A stretch of DNA of 64,000 bases, taken from Chitinophaga pinensis. GTDB taxonomy: Bacteria; Bacteroidota; Bacteroidia; Chitinophagales; Chitinophagaceae. The notes beneath the pieces were generated by a model. That model ran no database searches. It had not been told where the DNA came from and was given only the letters and a program-made list of their open reading frames with translations. Location: positions 118,522-182,521 of the forward strand of contig CAMCMP010000003.1 in the NCBI GenBank assembly GCA_945876095.1. Direction: 5' to 3'. Below are positions 9,388 through 17,904 of this stretch, piece by piece. Every line of letters starts with the position of its first letter. Positions within the stretch are counted from its first letter, which is position 1. The translations under genes and the position numbers were made by a program.

Positions 9388-9633
9388 CTAACTAATCGTC
9401 ACTTCAAACATTTCCATCACTGGATTTGCAAGTAATTTTCTTGCAGCATCTTCAGCTATTTGTTTTGCAATCTCAACAGTAGTTGCCTCAATTTGAAGAC
9501 TAATATTTTTACCGATTCTAACATCGCTAATTGCAGTTAACCCTAAATTTTTAAAACCGCCTAGTACGGCTTTTCCTTGAGGATCAAGCAGTTCCTTTAA
9601 TGGCATTACTTTTACCTGTGCAGTGAAGATCAT
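9388..9633 (-). CDS. purS: Phosphoribosylformylglycinamidine synthase subunit PurS
   Basis: PurS is the small dimeric subunit that bridges PurL and PurQ in step four of purine synthesis. At 81 residues it matches the family in length and in its motifs: KVMPLKELLDPQGKAVLGG near the N-terminus, DVRIGKNISLQ in the middle and NPVMEMFEV at the end. Its presence implies a split PurL/PurQ/PurS enzyme in this organism, although purL and purQ are not in the window. Its ATG overlaps the pssA stop codon by four bases (ATGA), suggesting translational coupling. Confidence 0.92.
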   Translation of the reverse strand: MIFTAQVKVMPLKELLDPQGKAVLGGFKNLGLTAISDVRIGKNISLQIEATTVEIAKQIAEDAARKLLANPVMEMFEVTIS

Positions 9634-10403
9634 GTGATTGATTTATTTTTGAAGAACAAAGATAAAATAATGTAAGCAATGAAAATAACAGGAATTGCCA
9701 ACCAGTGTAAAATTGGAATACTGATTACGGCAATACCCAGTAAAATAACCTTAGGCAGATTATTTTTTAGGGTATAATCATTAAATTTCAATGAATGAAT
9801 AGATAAATTACATACCATCAGCCAGCTGAGAATAATAATTAAAGAATATAATACCCATTTGTTAATCAACCACTGATTGATATCGATGAGTCCGCCTCCA
9901 TAATGCAACATCAATGGGAAAGAGGCTATCAAAAGCCCTACCCCAGGCGTGGGAACTCCTTTAAAAGTATACTTTTGACTAGTGTCAATATTAAATTTTG
10001 CTAATCGATAGGCTGCAGAACAGCTTAGAATAAATGCGGGTAATAGATAAATAATCGGAATATCCAATCCATTTTGTTCTCTCATCCAGCTGATACGCAA
10101 TAACTGATAAAGTATTACTCCGGGTGCTACACCAAAACTAACTACATCCGCCAAAGAATCTAGTTGTTTTCCCATTTCGGAACATACATTGAACAGTCTA
10201 GCAACAAAGCCATCCAAAAAATCTACCAATGCAGAAGCGAAAATAAAAAAAGCAGCAAAAGCCATTTTTTCAGGAATATTAAAACTATTGGTAAATTCAT
10301 CATTGGAATACAAAATAATACTTTCAGTCTGTAGCGTTAGGACAATAGCAATACACCCAAAAAAGAGATTGAACAAAGTAAATATATTGGGTATTTGTTT
10401 CAT
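9630..10403 (-). CDS. pssA: CDP-diacylglycerol--serine O-phosphatidyltransferase
   Basis: This membrane enzyme joins CDP-diacylglycerol and serine to make phosphatidylserine, the precursor of phosphatidylethanolamine. The CDP-alcohol phosphatidyltransferase signature D-G-x2-A-R-x8-G-x3-D-x3-D is complete: Asp64, Gly65, Ala68, Arg69, Gly78, Asp82 and Asp86. About seven hydrophobic helices span the 257 residues, which start MKQIPNIFTLFNLF as usual. The gene overlaps purS by four bases and follows an aminopeptidase gene by 41 bases, so the three probably form one transcript. Confidence 0.93.
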   Translation of the reverse strand: MKQIPNIFTLFNLFFGCIAIVLTLQTESIILYSNDEFTNSFNIPEKMAFAAFFIFASALVDFLDGFVARLFNVCSEMGKQLDSLADVVSFGVAPGVILYQLLRISWMREQNGLDIPIIYLLPAFILSCSAAYRLAKFNIDTSQKYTFKGVPTPGVGLLIASFPLMLHYGGGLIDINQWLINKWVLYSLIIILSWLMVCNLSIHSLKFNDYTLKNNLPKVILLGIAVISIPILHWLAIPVIFIAYIILSLFFKNKSIT

Positions 10404-10444
10404 ATTAGAACTTCGGATAACCTTTCCGATTGGATTACTTACTA

Positions 10445-11740
10445 TTATTTATTTCGTTTCATGAAAGATTCTACCTGATCTACAGTAATTGGAATATTTT
10501 TCATCAAATCCAGATTCCCATTGCGAGTAATCCAAAAATTATTTTCAATTCGGACACCCATATTTTCTTCTTCGATATAAATACCAGGCTCGATAGTAAA
10601 TACCATACCTGCTTTTATAGGATCTGTTTTAGTACCAAGATCGTGAACATCTATTCCTAAATGATGTGAAATACCGTGGTATAAATATTTTCTGTAAGCC
10701 CTATTTTCCGAGTCTTCATTTTTTACATCAGATTTTTGCAACAATCCAATTTTTTGAAATAATTTAGTAGCTTCCTCACCTACTTTTTCCGTATAGTCAA
10801 CAATGCTAATTCCAGGCTTCAAAATAGAAGCCGCATAATGATGTAAATGCAAACAAGCATTGTACACAATTTTTTGCCTACTAGAAAATTTACCATTCAC
10901 CGGGACAGTTCGGGTAAGATCAGCACAATAGTTTCCATACTCTGCACCAAAATCCATCAAAATTAATTCTCCTGCTTTACATGATTGATTATTTTCAACA
11001 TAATGCAAAGTTCTAGCACGATCGCCACCGGCTATGATTGAACTATAAGCTGGTCCAGTAGATCGTTGAGTTAAGAAAGAATGCATTATTTCAGCTTCTA
11101 TTTCGTATTCCATTACACCAGGCTTAATAAATTGAAGTAACCTTTTAAAGGTTTTTTCTGTAATGTCGATTGCCTTTTGAATAACTTCTACTTCTAATGG
11201 AGTTTTAACGGCTCGAAGGTCTTTCAATAATTTTGCACTCCTTTTATATTGATGCAATGGATAACGCTGCTTCATTTGCTCAGCATAACGATAATCCCTA
11301 ACCGGAACAAAATTTGCTTTACGGTCATTTTCATTGGTGTTTAAATAAATATTGTTCGACAAATGAATCCATGGTTGTAACAATCCATCTAACACATCCA
11401 ACCAAACGATGGTTTGAATACCTGAAATAGCAGTTGCCTCATTTCTACGTAGCCGATGTCCATCCCACTTCTCTTTTAATTCATTGGGGCGCACCAACAC
11501 TAAAACTTCTCTATATTTCGGATCAGGATTATCAGGAAATAAAATCAACATACTGTCTTCCTGCTCGATCCCTGTAAGCCAAATCAAATCTGAGTTTTGT
11601 TTAAACTTAAACAACTGATCGGCATTGGTAGGCAATTCATCATTGCTATTAAATATAGCGATGGAATTTTTATCCATTTTTTCAACAAAACGCTTACGAT
11701 TTTGTATAAATATTTTAGGATTTAAAGGCAGATATTTCAT
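10445..11740 (-). CDS. pepP: Xaa-Pro aminopeptidase (aminopeptidase P family, M24B)
   Basis: This cytosolic metallopeptidase removes an N-terminal residue preceding proline. The N-terminal creatinase-like domain (about 1-170) is followed by the pita-bread catalytic domain with the five metal ligands in order: Asp in LILMDFGAEYG, Asp in YCADLTRT, His in GISHHLGIDVHD, Glu in FTIEPGIY and Glu in GVRIENNF. The length of 431 residues fits PepP. It starts at ATG 11740, after a gap of nearly 200 bases of AT-rich DNA in which I see no gene. Confidence 0.92.
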   Translation of the reverse strand: MKYLPLNPKIFIQNRKRFVEKMDKNSIAIFNSNDELPTNADQLFKFKQNSDLIWLTGIEQEDSMLILFPDNPDPKYREVLVLVRPNELKEKWDGHRLRRNEATAISGIQTIVWLDVLDGLLQPWIHLSNNIYLNTNENDRKANFVPVRDYRYAEQMKQRYPLHQYKRSAKLLKDLRAVKTPLEVEVIQKAIDITEKTFKRLLQFIKPGVMEYEIEAEIMHSFLTQRSTGPAYSSIIAGGDRARTLHYVENNQSCKAGELILMDFGAEYGNYCADLTRTVPVNGKFSSRQKIVYNACLHLHHYAASILKPGISIVDYTEKVGEEATKLFQKIGLLQKSDVKNEDSENRAYRKYLYHGISHHLGIDVHDLGTKTDPIKAGMVFTIEPGIYIEEENMGVRIENNFWITRNGNLDLMKNIPITVDQVESFMKRNK

Positions 11741-11935
11741 TCAGTTAATTTTATATATTGCAATATAACACTGTTCTTTGAAAATAATCATCGAAGAAGA
11801 TGAAGCTTTTTTTTTAGATCTAAAATGCAACTATTTTTTTAAAGAAATCAGGCTGATCAATCATTTTAAATATATTTTATAATAAAAAACTAAAATTCAT
11901 TAATAGAAGAATCATTTTTATAAACTAGATGGATC

Positions 11936-12388
11936 TTATTTTTTATTACTATAAAGGAAGGGATTGAAAAAATATTTAAATTGCCCAATAATTTCAGCTT
12001 TCTTCAACATCGAGAATTTTTCAATGGGTTGTTTTATCTCAATAGGTTTATACAATTCAAAACGATCTCTATCAGCTTTGGAAGACATGCTATCTAAAAC
12101 CAGACGAATGAGATCGGTATGGGACACATAATAATCATAGCTTTCATAATATTGACTCCGGGTAACCTTATGGATAGAAAATATTGCATTCTGCAATTTC
12201 AAATTTTCCATAGAGATATTTTTTGAAGAATCCTTTTTCATAAATTGCTCAGTAAATACTTCAGCTTGAATAATATCCCACATTACGGATTGCATTTTTT
12301 CTTTTCCCAAAATTCCTGAGGGGGTGCCAGTTTTGTCATTACAACCAATGAGAAAAAAAAATCCTACAATAAAAATTAAATATTTCAT
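11936..12388 (-). CDS. DUF4296 domain lipoprotein
   Basis: This is a small predicted lipoprotein of unknown function found in Bacteroidota. The signal peptide ends in a lipobox (FFLIGCND, Cys16). The body matches DUF4296 in its KMQSVMWDIIQAEVFTEQF helix and in the serine-tyrosine rich SQYYESYDYYVSHTD repeat-like region. Its start overlaps the end of the DUF4835 gene by four bases. Both follow coaBC, an arrangement often seen in this phylum. A role in the envelope is plausible from the lipobox only. Confidence 0.8.
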   Translation of the reverse strand: MKYLIFIVGFFFLIGCNDKTGTPSGILGKEKMQSVMWDIIQAEVFTEQFMKKDSSKNISMENLKLQNAIFSIHKVTRSQYYESYDYYVSHTDLIRLVLDSMSSKADRDRFELYKPIEIKQPIEKFSMLKKAEIIGQFKYFFNPFLYSNKK

Positions 12389-13311
12389 CTTTTTAATTCC
12401 TCTTTGTACCTAGTAGCATTAGTAATATCTATTTTTTGCAAAATATCAGAAGCCCTAATTTTATCCTGCTGAGTAGCTTTAGAAAATATTTTTATCAACT
12501 CATTCGACTTTCCCTGAAAAAAAAACTGATTCATCATGGTATTTTGATTATCCGCATTAAAATTATTTAAACGATTTAATACTGCCAATACTTCAGCTCT
12601 TGCTGAAGTTTCATCTTCATACATTTTATCCATTCCTAAGTGATAATAACCATAATATATATCGTGCAACACAGCATATCGTGTATTCATCATATTTTCT
12701 ACCAGCCAATAACGATTGCGTTTGCCATCAAAAGCCTTCCAACCACTGATTCCTCTAGTTTCAGGTGCATTGTTGACAATATTTTGTGCTTTCAAGAAAT
12801 AGGCATCCCCACCCCTTGGTGAAAATGAGGCATAGTCAAATGCAATAATCATGTTAACATAATAAGCAAAAATTGCAGTTAAATTAGATGACATAGGTTC
12901 AGTACCACCTACTCTATTTTCATTAAATTCTAGTTGTTGAAATTCGATGTATTTAAAAAACACATCCTCGTCCTGGAAATTAATTATGGGTGAAGCATAT
13001 GAGCTGTTGAATATAGGTCTTGCTGCTTGAATAGTAAGAGAAGCAGAATAAACATTCGCATCAGCAGTTGATTGTAAATTTAAAAAGAAATTACAATCGA
13101 TTTTTTCATTCACCAAAAAAACATCCTTAGTCCATTTACGGTTATTGAGAAAGGTATTTAGAGAAGTTTGCAGAGTTTGAAAAACATTTTTATTGACAGT
13201 AGATCCTATGCGACTGCTATTTACAGTAACTCGAGCGTTCAATTCTTGTGCACCAACAAAATGTACAGTAGTCAACAAAAAAAGTATCAATATTAATCTG
13301 ATGAAATACAT
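12385..13311 (-). CDS. DUF4835 family secreted protein
   Basis: This is an exported protein of unknown function, characteristic of Bacteroidota. A signal peptide (about 1-21, ending FVGAQ) is followed by LNARVTVNSSRIGSTVNKNVFQ, which resembles the usual DUF4835 opening. Typical segments such as NFQDEDVFFKYIEFQQLEF and FSPRGGDAYFLKAQNIVNN follow. At 308 residues it has the normal size. It begins one base after the coaBC stop, so it is probably translated from the same message. The conserved link to coaBC and bamD suggests an envelope role, but this is inference. Confidence 0.85.
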   Translation of the reverse strand: MYFIRLILILFLLTTVHFVGAQELNARVTVNSSRIGSTVNKNVFQTLQTSLNTFLNNRKWTKDVFLVNEKIDCNFFLNLQSTADANVYSASLTIQAARPIFNSSYASPIINFQDEDVFFKYIEFQQLEFNENRVGGTEPMSSNLTAIFAYYVNMIIAFDYASFSPRGGDAYFLKAQNIVNNAPETRGISGWKAFDGKRNRYWLVENMMNTRYAVLHDIYYGYYHLGMDKMYEDETSARAEVLAVLNRLNNFNADNQNTMMNQFFFQGKSNELIKIFSKATQQDKIRASDILQKIDITNATRYKEELKR

Positions 13312-13312
13312 A

Positions 13313-14500
13313 TTATAGTAATTGAATAATACTATTTATAATATCCACTGCCACGTCTTTTTTTGATTTAGTATCAAAATATTGGGCATTTCCTAATTTA
13401 TCAAAAATAGTTATTTTATTGGTGTCGTATCCAAAACCTGCACCCTCATCCTTTAAAGAGTTTAATACTATCAGGTCTGCATTTTTTTCAAGTAACTTCA
13501 TCTTTGCGTAATTTTCTTCGTCTGAAGTCTCCAAAGCAAATCCAATTAATAATTGATTCGATTTTTTATTTTCCCCAAGGTATTTCAGAATATCTTTTGT
13601 CTTAGTAAAAGCAATTGAAAGATCTGAATTAGACTTCTTAATTTTTTCATGGCTGACATTGACTGGTGTAAAATCAGCCACTGCTGCACTCATTACAGCA
13701 ATGTCCACCTGAGGGAATAAGTCTACACAAACGTCAAACATCTCAGCAGCCGTTTGAACTTTAATCGTTTTAATATAGTCTGGAATATCTAAAGAGGTAG
13801 GACCTACAATTAGCGTAACCTCTGCTCCACGTTTTTCTAATTCCAAAGCGATCGCTAAACCCATCTTACCAGATGAATGGTTTCCTATAAATCTAACAGG
13901 ATCTATTGGTTCGTAAGTAGGGCCTGCAGTAACCAATGCCTTCTTATCACTTAAAGGCTTTCCTTTAGAGAAATAGTTTTTCAACCAATCAAACATTTCA
14001 GCTGGTTCCATCATTCGCCCTTCTCCTATTAATCCACTGGCCAATTCGCCTGAATTTACAGGAAGTACTATATTACCAAAGTTGTTGAGTATTTGTAAGT
14101 TACGTTTGGTAGCAGGGTGTAGCCACATATCTTCATCCATTGCAGGAGCTACTGCCACTTTACAGACAGCTGAAAGGTAAACTGCCATTAACAGATTGTC
14201 GCAGGTGCCTGAAGCCATTTTAGAAAGCGTATTGCAGCTGAGTGGCGCTAACAGCATGATATCTGCCCACCTTCCTAATGAAACATGATTTTGCCAAGTA
14301 TCTTCATTCACAAGATCAATCAAAACTGGATTACGCGAAAGTGTAGAAAGGGTTAATGGAGATACAAACTCTTTTGCAGCTGGGGTCAATATTACTCTCA
14401 CATCGGCACCTGCTTTTATTAATAAACGTACTAGTATTGCAGCCTTGTAAGCTGCTATACTACCTGTAACGCCCAATAATATTTTTTTTCCTTCTAACAT
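13313..14500 (-). CDS. coaBC: Bifunctional phosphopantothenoylcysteine decarboxylase / phosphopantothenate-cysteine ligase
   Basis: This fused enzyme performs two steps of coenzyme A synthesis: ligating cysteine to phosphopantothenate, then decarboxylating the product. The N-terminal flavoprotein half shows LGVTGSIAAYKA (8-19), LLAPLSCNTLSKMASGTCDNL and the APAMDEDMW catalytic loop. The C-terminal ligase half shows VTAGPTYEPIDPVRFIGNHSSGKMG and a KTKDILKYLG segment. The length of 395 residues is standard. A terminator-like hairpin with its T-run ends directly at the ATG, so there is no room for a normal ribosome binding site next to the start codon. Confidence 0.95.
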   Translation of the reverse strand: MLEGKKILLGVTGSIAAYKAAILVRLLIKAGADVRVILTPAAKEFVSPLTLSTLSRNPVLIDLVNEDTWQNHVSLGRWADIMLLAPLSCNTLSKMASGTCDNLLMAVYLSAVCKVAVAPAMDEDMWLHPATKRNLQILNNFGNIVLPVNSGELASGLIGEGRMMEPAEMFDWLKNYFSKGKPLSDKKALVTAGPTYEPIDPVRFIGNHSSGKMGLAIALELEKRGAEVTLIVGPTSLDIPDYIKTIKVQTAAEMFDVCVDLFPQVDIAVMSAAVADFTPVNVSHEKIKKSNSDLSIAFTKTKDILKYLGENKKSNQLLIGFALETSDEENYAKMKLLEKNADLIVLNSLKDEGAGFGYDTNKITIFDKLGNAQYFDTKSKKDVAVDIINSIIQLL

Positions 14501-14504
14501 AAAA

Positions 14505-14526
14505 AACGACGGTTCAAACCGTCGTT
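14505..14526 (-). terminator. Hairpin terminator after rpoZ, abutting the coaBC start codon
   Basis: A perfect 10-bp stem (AACGACGGTT / AACCGTCGTT) with a two-base loop is followed on the minus strand by six T, the last of which is directly before the coaBC ATG. It has the form of a rho-independent terminator for rpoZ, but its position also lets it act on coaBC translation or readthrough. Confidence 0.75.
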
Positions 14527-14577
14527 AAAAATATAAAATCTTATTTAAAAAATATTGACAATATTTATTCAGTCTAA

Positions 14578-14919
14578 TTAGCTAAATAAATCTTCCTCAT
14601 TTTTACGGAAATATATCTTATCCTCTATAAATTCTTGAGAAGCCAGCAAAGAAGGATTAGGCATACGCTCATAAGCCTTAGAGATTTCTATTTGCTCTTT
14701 ATTTTCATGAATTTCTTCCAAACTATCAGTATGGCTTGCAAATTCTTCTAACTTATTATGCAATTCCTCCTTAATGGTGATATTAATTTGATTGGCACGT
14801 TTTGCAATTATTGCAATTGATTCATACAAATTTCCAGTTTTCTGTTTTAAATCAAACAGGCTTTTTGGCTCTACCACATTACTCGTACTAGCGCTGAGTT
14901 GTCGTCTTAATTTGCTCAT
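14578..14919 (-). CDS. rpoZ: RNA polymerase omega subunit (Rpb6 family)
   Basis: Omega is a small RNA polymerase assembly subunit. The Bacteroidota version resembles Rpb6 and not the short proteobacterial form. The segment KTGNLYESIAIIAKRANQI (27-45) is the conserved core helix pair. It is followed by a charged tail rich in Glu and Lys (about 50-113) and an SLLASQEFIEDKIYFRK region. The length of 113 residues is typical. The gene overlaps the end of bamD by 32 bases, supporting co-transcription, and a strong hairpin lies between it and coaBC. Confidence 0.88.
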   Translation of the reverse strand: MSKLRRQLSASTSNVVEPKSLFDLKQKTGNLYESIAIIAKRANQINITIKEELHNKLEEFASHTDSLEEIHENKEQIEISKAYERMPNPSLLASQEFIEDKIYFRKNEEDLFS

Positions 14920-15718
14920 ATTGTATTGCTTTAATATTATTTTGACTTAAGTTATTTAATTCTTTTGCATCTGCAAGCAACTTGCTATCTGGAAAACGAT
15001 CGGCAAAATCCTGATACTCAGTTACTACTTTTTCAAACCTTTCTGGTTGTTTATCAATAATACTCATTTTCGCAAACCTGAAATAAGATTTGATGACATT
15101 AAACTTATACATATCTCCCAGCTTTGAATCAGGAAAGCTAGACAAAACATTTGCATAAGTAATAGCTGCTGCCCTATACTGTCCTACTTTAAAATAAAGA
15201 TCGGCAGCCCTTAACTCCTTACTCTCCATTCTTACCCTACATTTGTCAATGATCGCAGAAGCCTCTTCGTTTCTTAATGAACCAGGATGAGTATTAATAA
15301 ATGACTGCATCACCCCAATCGTTTTTCCTGTATTTGTTTGATCTAAATCGATTTTAGAAACCTGCTTGTAAAAACACATAGCATGCATAAAATCGACCTC
15401 TTCAGCTTTACTACTATTCGGAAAAACCTCTAAAAAACCCTTGAAAAAATGTTCTGCATCACTATAATTTTGCATATAATAAAAACAAAATGCATCCCTA
15501 TAATAAAGTTCTTCAAATTTATCTGTTCCTTTAAAAACAGGATAAAGCTCCTCATAAAGTTGCTGTGCCTGCCGATACTTTCGATCCACATAAAACTTAT
15601 CCGCCATCTTCAATTTAAAGGTAACATCCTTACTTTTCAGGATTTTGCCATATTTACTGCAAGATTCCAGTGAAAGAAAAACTACTACAACGATTAAAGA
15701 AAGTTTTAAAAATCTCAT
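14888..15718 (-). CDS. bamD: Outer-membrane assembly lipoprotein BamD
   Basis: BamD is an outer-membrane lipoprotein of the BAM complex, which inserts beta-barrel proteins. A signal peptide ends at a lipobox (SLESC, Cys near residue 20) and is followed by TPR-like helical repeats (KFYVDRKYRQAQQLYEEL, FCFYYMQNYSDAEHFFKGF, ADLYFKVGQYRAAAITYANVL). I start at ATG 15718 (MRFLKLSL) because an upstream TTG overlaps the likely -7 promoter box. The predicted product is 276 residues. The order bamD-rpoZ-coaBC is often seen in Bacteroidota. Confidence 0.9.
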   Translation of the reverse strand: MRFLKLSLIVVVVFLSLESCSKYGKILKSKDVTFKLKMADKFYVDRKYRQAQQLYEELYPVFKGTDKFEELYYRDAFCFYYMQNYSDAEHFFKGFLEVFPNSSKAEEVDFMHAMCFYKQVSKIDLDQTNTGKTIGVMQSFINTHPGSLRNEEASAIIDKCRVRMESKELRAADLYFKVGQYRAAAITYANVLSSFPDSKLGDMYKFNVIKSYFRFAKMSIIDKQPERFEKVVTEYQDFADRFPDSKLLADAKELNNLSQNNIKAIQYEQIKTTTQR

Positions 15719-15727
15719 ACAAGTGTG

Positions 15728-15735
15728 CAAAATTA
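15728..15735 (-). promoter_or_regulatory. -7 promoter element for the bamD operon
   Basis: The minus strand reads TAATTTTG, matching TAnnTTTG, and ends nine bases before ATG 15718. This position excludes the upstream in-frame TTG at 15730 from the message if the promoter is used. The -33 box is not convincing. Confidence 0.45.
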
Positions 15736-15926
15736 GTGATTTTCATTCAAATATCTTGTCTAATTATAAGATTGCAAAAAAGAAGCCGTTAAGATTTTCA
15801 AAATATTGTAAATGCTCATTGGCAATCCACCCAATTTTACAATTTACTTTAGCCCATCAGTAGAAAAGGTTTAAATATAAATATATAATAAATATTTTAT
15901 ATAAAAAACTAGACTTCAAGTACGAA

Positions 15927-15955
15927 AAAGCCCTCCCTTTTTGAGGGAGGGCTTT
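15927..15955 (-). terminator. Rho-independent terminator of the OmpA-family gene
   Basis: A perfect 11-bp stem (AAAGCCCTCCC / GGGAGGGCTTT) with a seven-base loop lies just downstream of the ompA-like stop codon and is followed by T residues on the minus strand. It is one of the strongest terminators in the window. Confidence 0.9.
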
Positions 15956-15971
15956 GATATAAATTATTCGC

Positions 15972-17648
15972 TTAGTTGGATTTGATATCAATTGTGTTTT
16001 GATCTCCTCCACCAATGCTTTTTTCAGTTGAAACTCTATCAGAGCTAATTCCTAATTTTTCAACTAAGTAATTCTTAACAACATCCAATTTCTTGTCTGC
16101 TACAGATTGTTGAGCCTTAGAAGCTGCAGGATAAGCCGTAAGAGTGATCGTACAAGTAGGGCTGTTTTTTAGTTTTGATTGAACAGAACCTAACATTGCT
16201 ATTGCGTCTTTACTCAACTTAGTAGATTTCATTGTAATGCTTGGGTAATCTACAGGGCAAGCTGGCTTGAGAGACATTTTTGAAATCATATCTTTCATTT
16301 CATTACAGCAAGCTGGATCTGGACATTTACCTACTCCAGATGCGTCAACAGGTTGACATTCGGTTGGAGTGATTAATTGTTTATCCTTACAATCTGGAAC
16401 ACCATCTCCATCAGTATCTCTAGTTACACCATGAGTATCAACAGGGCAACCTGCTGGAGTACTTGGCTCTCTATCTAATTGATCAGTTACACCATCGCCA
16501 TCTGTGTCAGCAAAAACTGGTTTTGGCAACTTCATGTGCTTTGGATTGTTCAATTCGCTGTAAGCATAATCTAGTGGGTTTAACCACCACAATGGTGCTA
16601 CAGTTTTAGTTTTATTACCTACATTAATATTTAATCCTAGAGAAAAGAAATTCCAAGAATCAAATGTTCCTGATTTAGCAGCATCACCATAAGGAAATGC
16701 TTGATATTGTTGACCATCTAAAAGATCAGACTTTACAAATGTTTGACGATCTTCTAGGGCGATATTAACTCTTTTACTTAATTTAATTTCAATTCCTAAT
16801 AAAATAGAAGCAGAAGGTTTTACTAAATTGCTACCAGATTTCGCTGTACGCAATCCACCTTGATCAGCTTGAGTTTCATAAGTATTATCCATTCCATCTC
16901 TTAAAGTCTTTAATAGATCCTTTCTAGTAGAGTAAACCCCTGATCCACTTTGAAAAGAAGAAGCTGCACTAGAAAAAAGGGAAGCATAAGTATTTCCACT
17001 AGCATCTAAAGCATTAACCTTCGTATTCCAGAAAGAAAATCCTACACCAGCACCTGCATATACTGAAGCTGCTGATTTTTGCTTATGGAAACGGATATTT
17101 GAAAGAGTTGCAATAGTTTGCAATGAAAGATCTTGAACTTTAGCTTTATAGTTTTGGAAGATCTGTTGAGAAGCGCCACTATTTAGAGTAGTAATCGCAC
17201 CCGCAGAACTTCTAACAATTGGGTTATAACCTTTAGTACCTAAATTACCACCATTTGCTGCAGATAACCAGGCTGGATCTCTTTGATAATTATCATTACC
17301 TGTCCAATTCATACCGTAAGCAGTAGCGTTGGTATATTGCAACCTCAATGAAAAAGTATATCCAATTGCTTTTCTTAGATGAGCTTCAAAACCCAAACTA
17401 GGAGTTTTAGAAGGAATATCTCCATTAATAGCAATTGATCCTAATGAAGCACCAAATTCCCATTGGTTACGAGGAATAGCTGGGAAATTGTGAGTGTTAT
17501 TCAAAAATTCATTGTGCTGTGGCTTGTGCTTAGCAGAAATCACGGCAGAATCAAAGACACTATATCCTGCACCCATTTGTGCAAAACTTGTAGCGGTTAA
17601 AAGTAGGGACAAAATCCCTAAAATTATTTTGTTCTTTTTACTTGACAT
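15972..17648 (-). CDS. OmpA-family outer membrane protein with thrombospondin type-3 repeats
   Basis: This is a predicted outer-membrane beta-barrel with a periplasmic C-terminus. A signal peptide (about 1-23, ending TSFAQ) precedes a barrel-like region rich in alternating hydrophobic strands (about 60-370). Calcium-binding type-3 repeats follow (DTDGDGVTDQLD and DTDGDGVPDCKD) with a short Cys-rich linker (KCPDPACCNEM). The last 95 residues resemble a diverged OmpA/MotB peptidoglycan-binding domain, though the usual NxxLSxxRA motif is poorly preserved (KAQQSVADKKLDVV). It has its own promoter and terminator, suggesting high expression as a structural envelope protein. Confidence 0.85.
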   Translation of the reverse strand: MSSKKNKIILGILSLLLTATSFAQMGAGYSVFDSAVISAKHKPQHNEFLNNTHNFPAIPRNQWEFGASLGSIAINGDIPSKTPSLGFEAHLRKAIGYTFSLRLQYTNATAYGMNWTGNDNYQRDPAWLSAANGGNLGTKGYNPIVRSSAGAITTLNSGASQQIFQNYKAKVQDLSLQTIATLSNIRFHKQKSAASVYAGAGVGFSFWNTKVNALDASGNTYASLFSSAASSFQSGSGVYSTRKDLLKTLRDGMDNTYETQADQGGLRTAKSGSNLVKPSASILLGIEIKLSKRVNIALEDRQTFVKSDLLDGQQYQAFPYGDAAKSGTFDSWNFFSLGLNINVGNKTKTVAPLWWLNPLDYAYSELNNPKHMKLPKPVFADTDGDGVTDQLDREPSTPAGCPVDTHGVTRDTDGDGVPDCKDKQLITPTECQPVDASGVGKCPDPACCNEMKDMISKMSLKPACPVDYPSITMKSTKLSKDAIAMLGSVQSKLKNSPTCTITLTAYPAASKAQQSVADKKLDVVKNYLVEKLGISSDRVSTEKSIGGGDQNTIDIKSN

Positions 17649-17696
17649 AATAATAATATTAATTTATTTAATGCTGAACTAAGGGTTAATTAAAAA

Positions 17697-17727
17697 CAAA
17701 AATATCATTATATATTCAATATGCAAA
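17697..17727 (-). promoter_or_regulatory. Promoter of the OmpA-family gene
   Basis: On the minus strand TTTG (17727-17724) is followed 19 bases later by TATTTTTG (17704-17697). This is an excellent match to the Bacteroidota consensus TTTG-N19-TAnnTTTG. It predicts a leader of about 43 bases before ATG 17648. Confidence 0.75.
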
Positions 17728-17904
17728 GTTTTTTGTCTAAAATTTAACTAAATCATTGGAAAAAAAACGTTTTTTAAAGTATTTTGTCTTAATAACTATC
17801 CCCATTACCCGCTTTTTCCCAAAAAGTACCATAGAAGGCAGATTTCTAATAAAATATTTTGTTTGAAGCTGTTGATTACTGAATTATATTGCTTTTTTTT
17901 GCTG

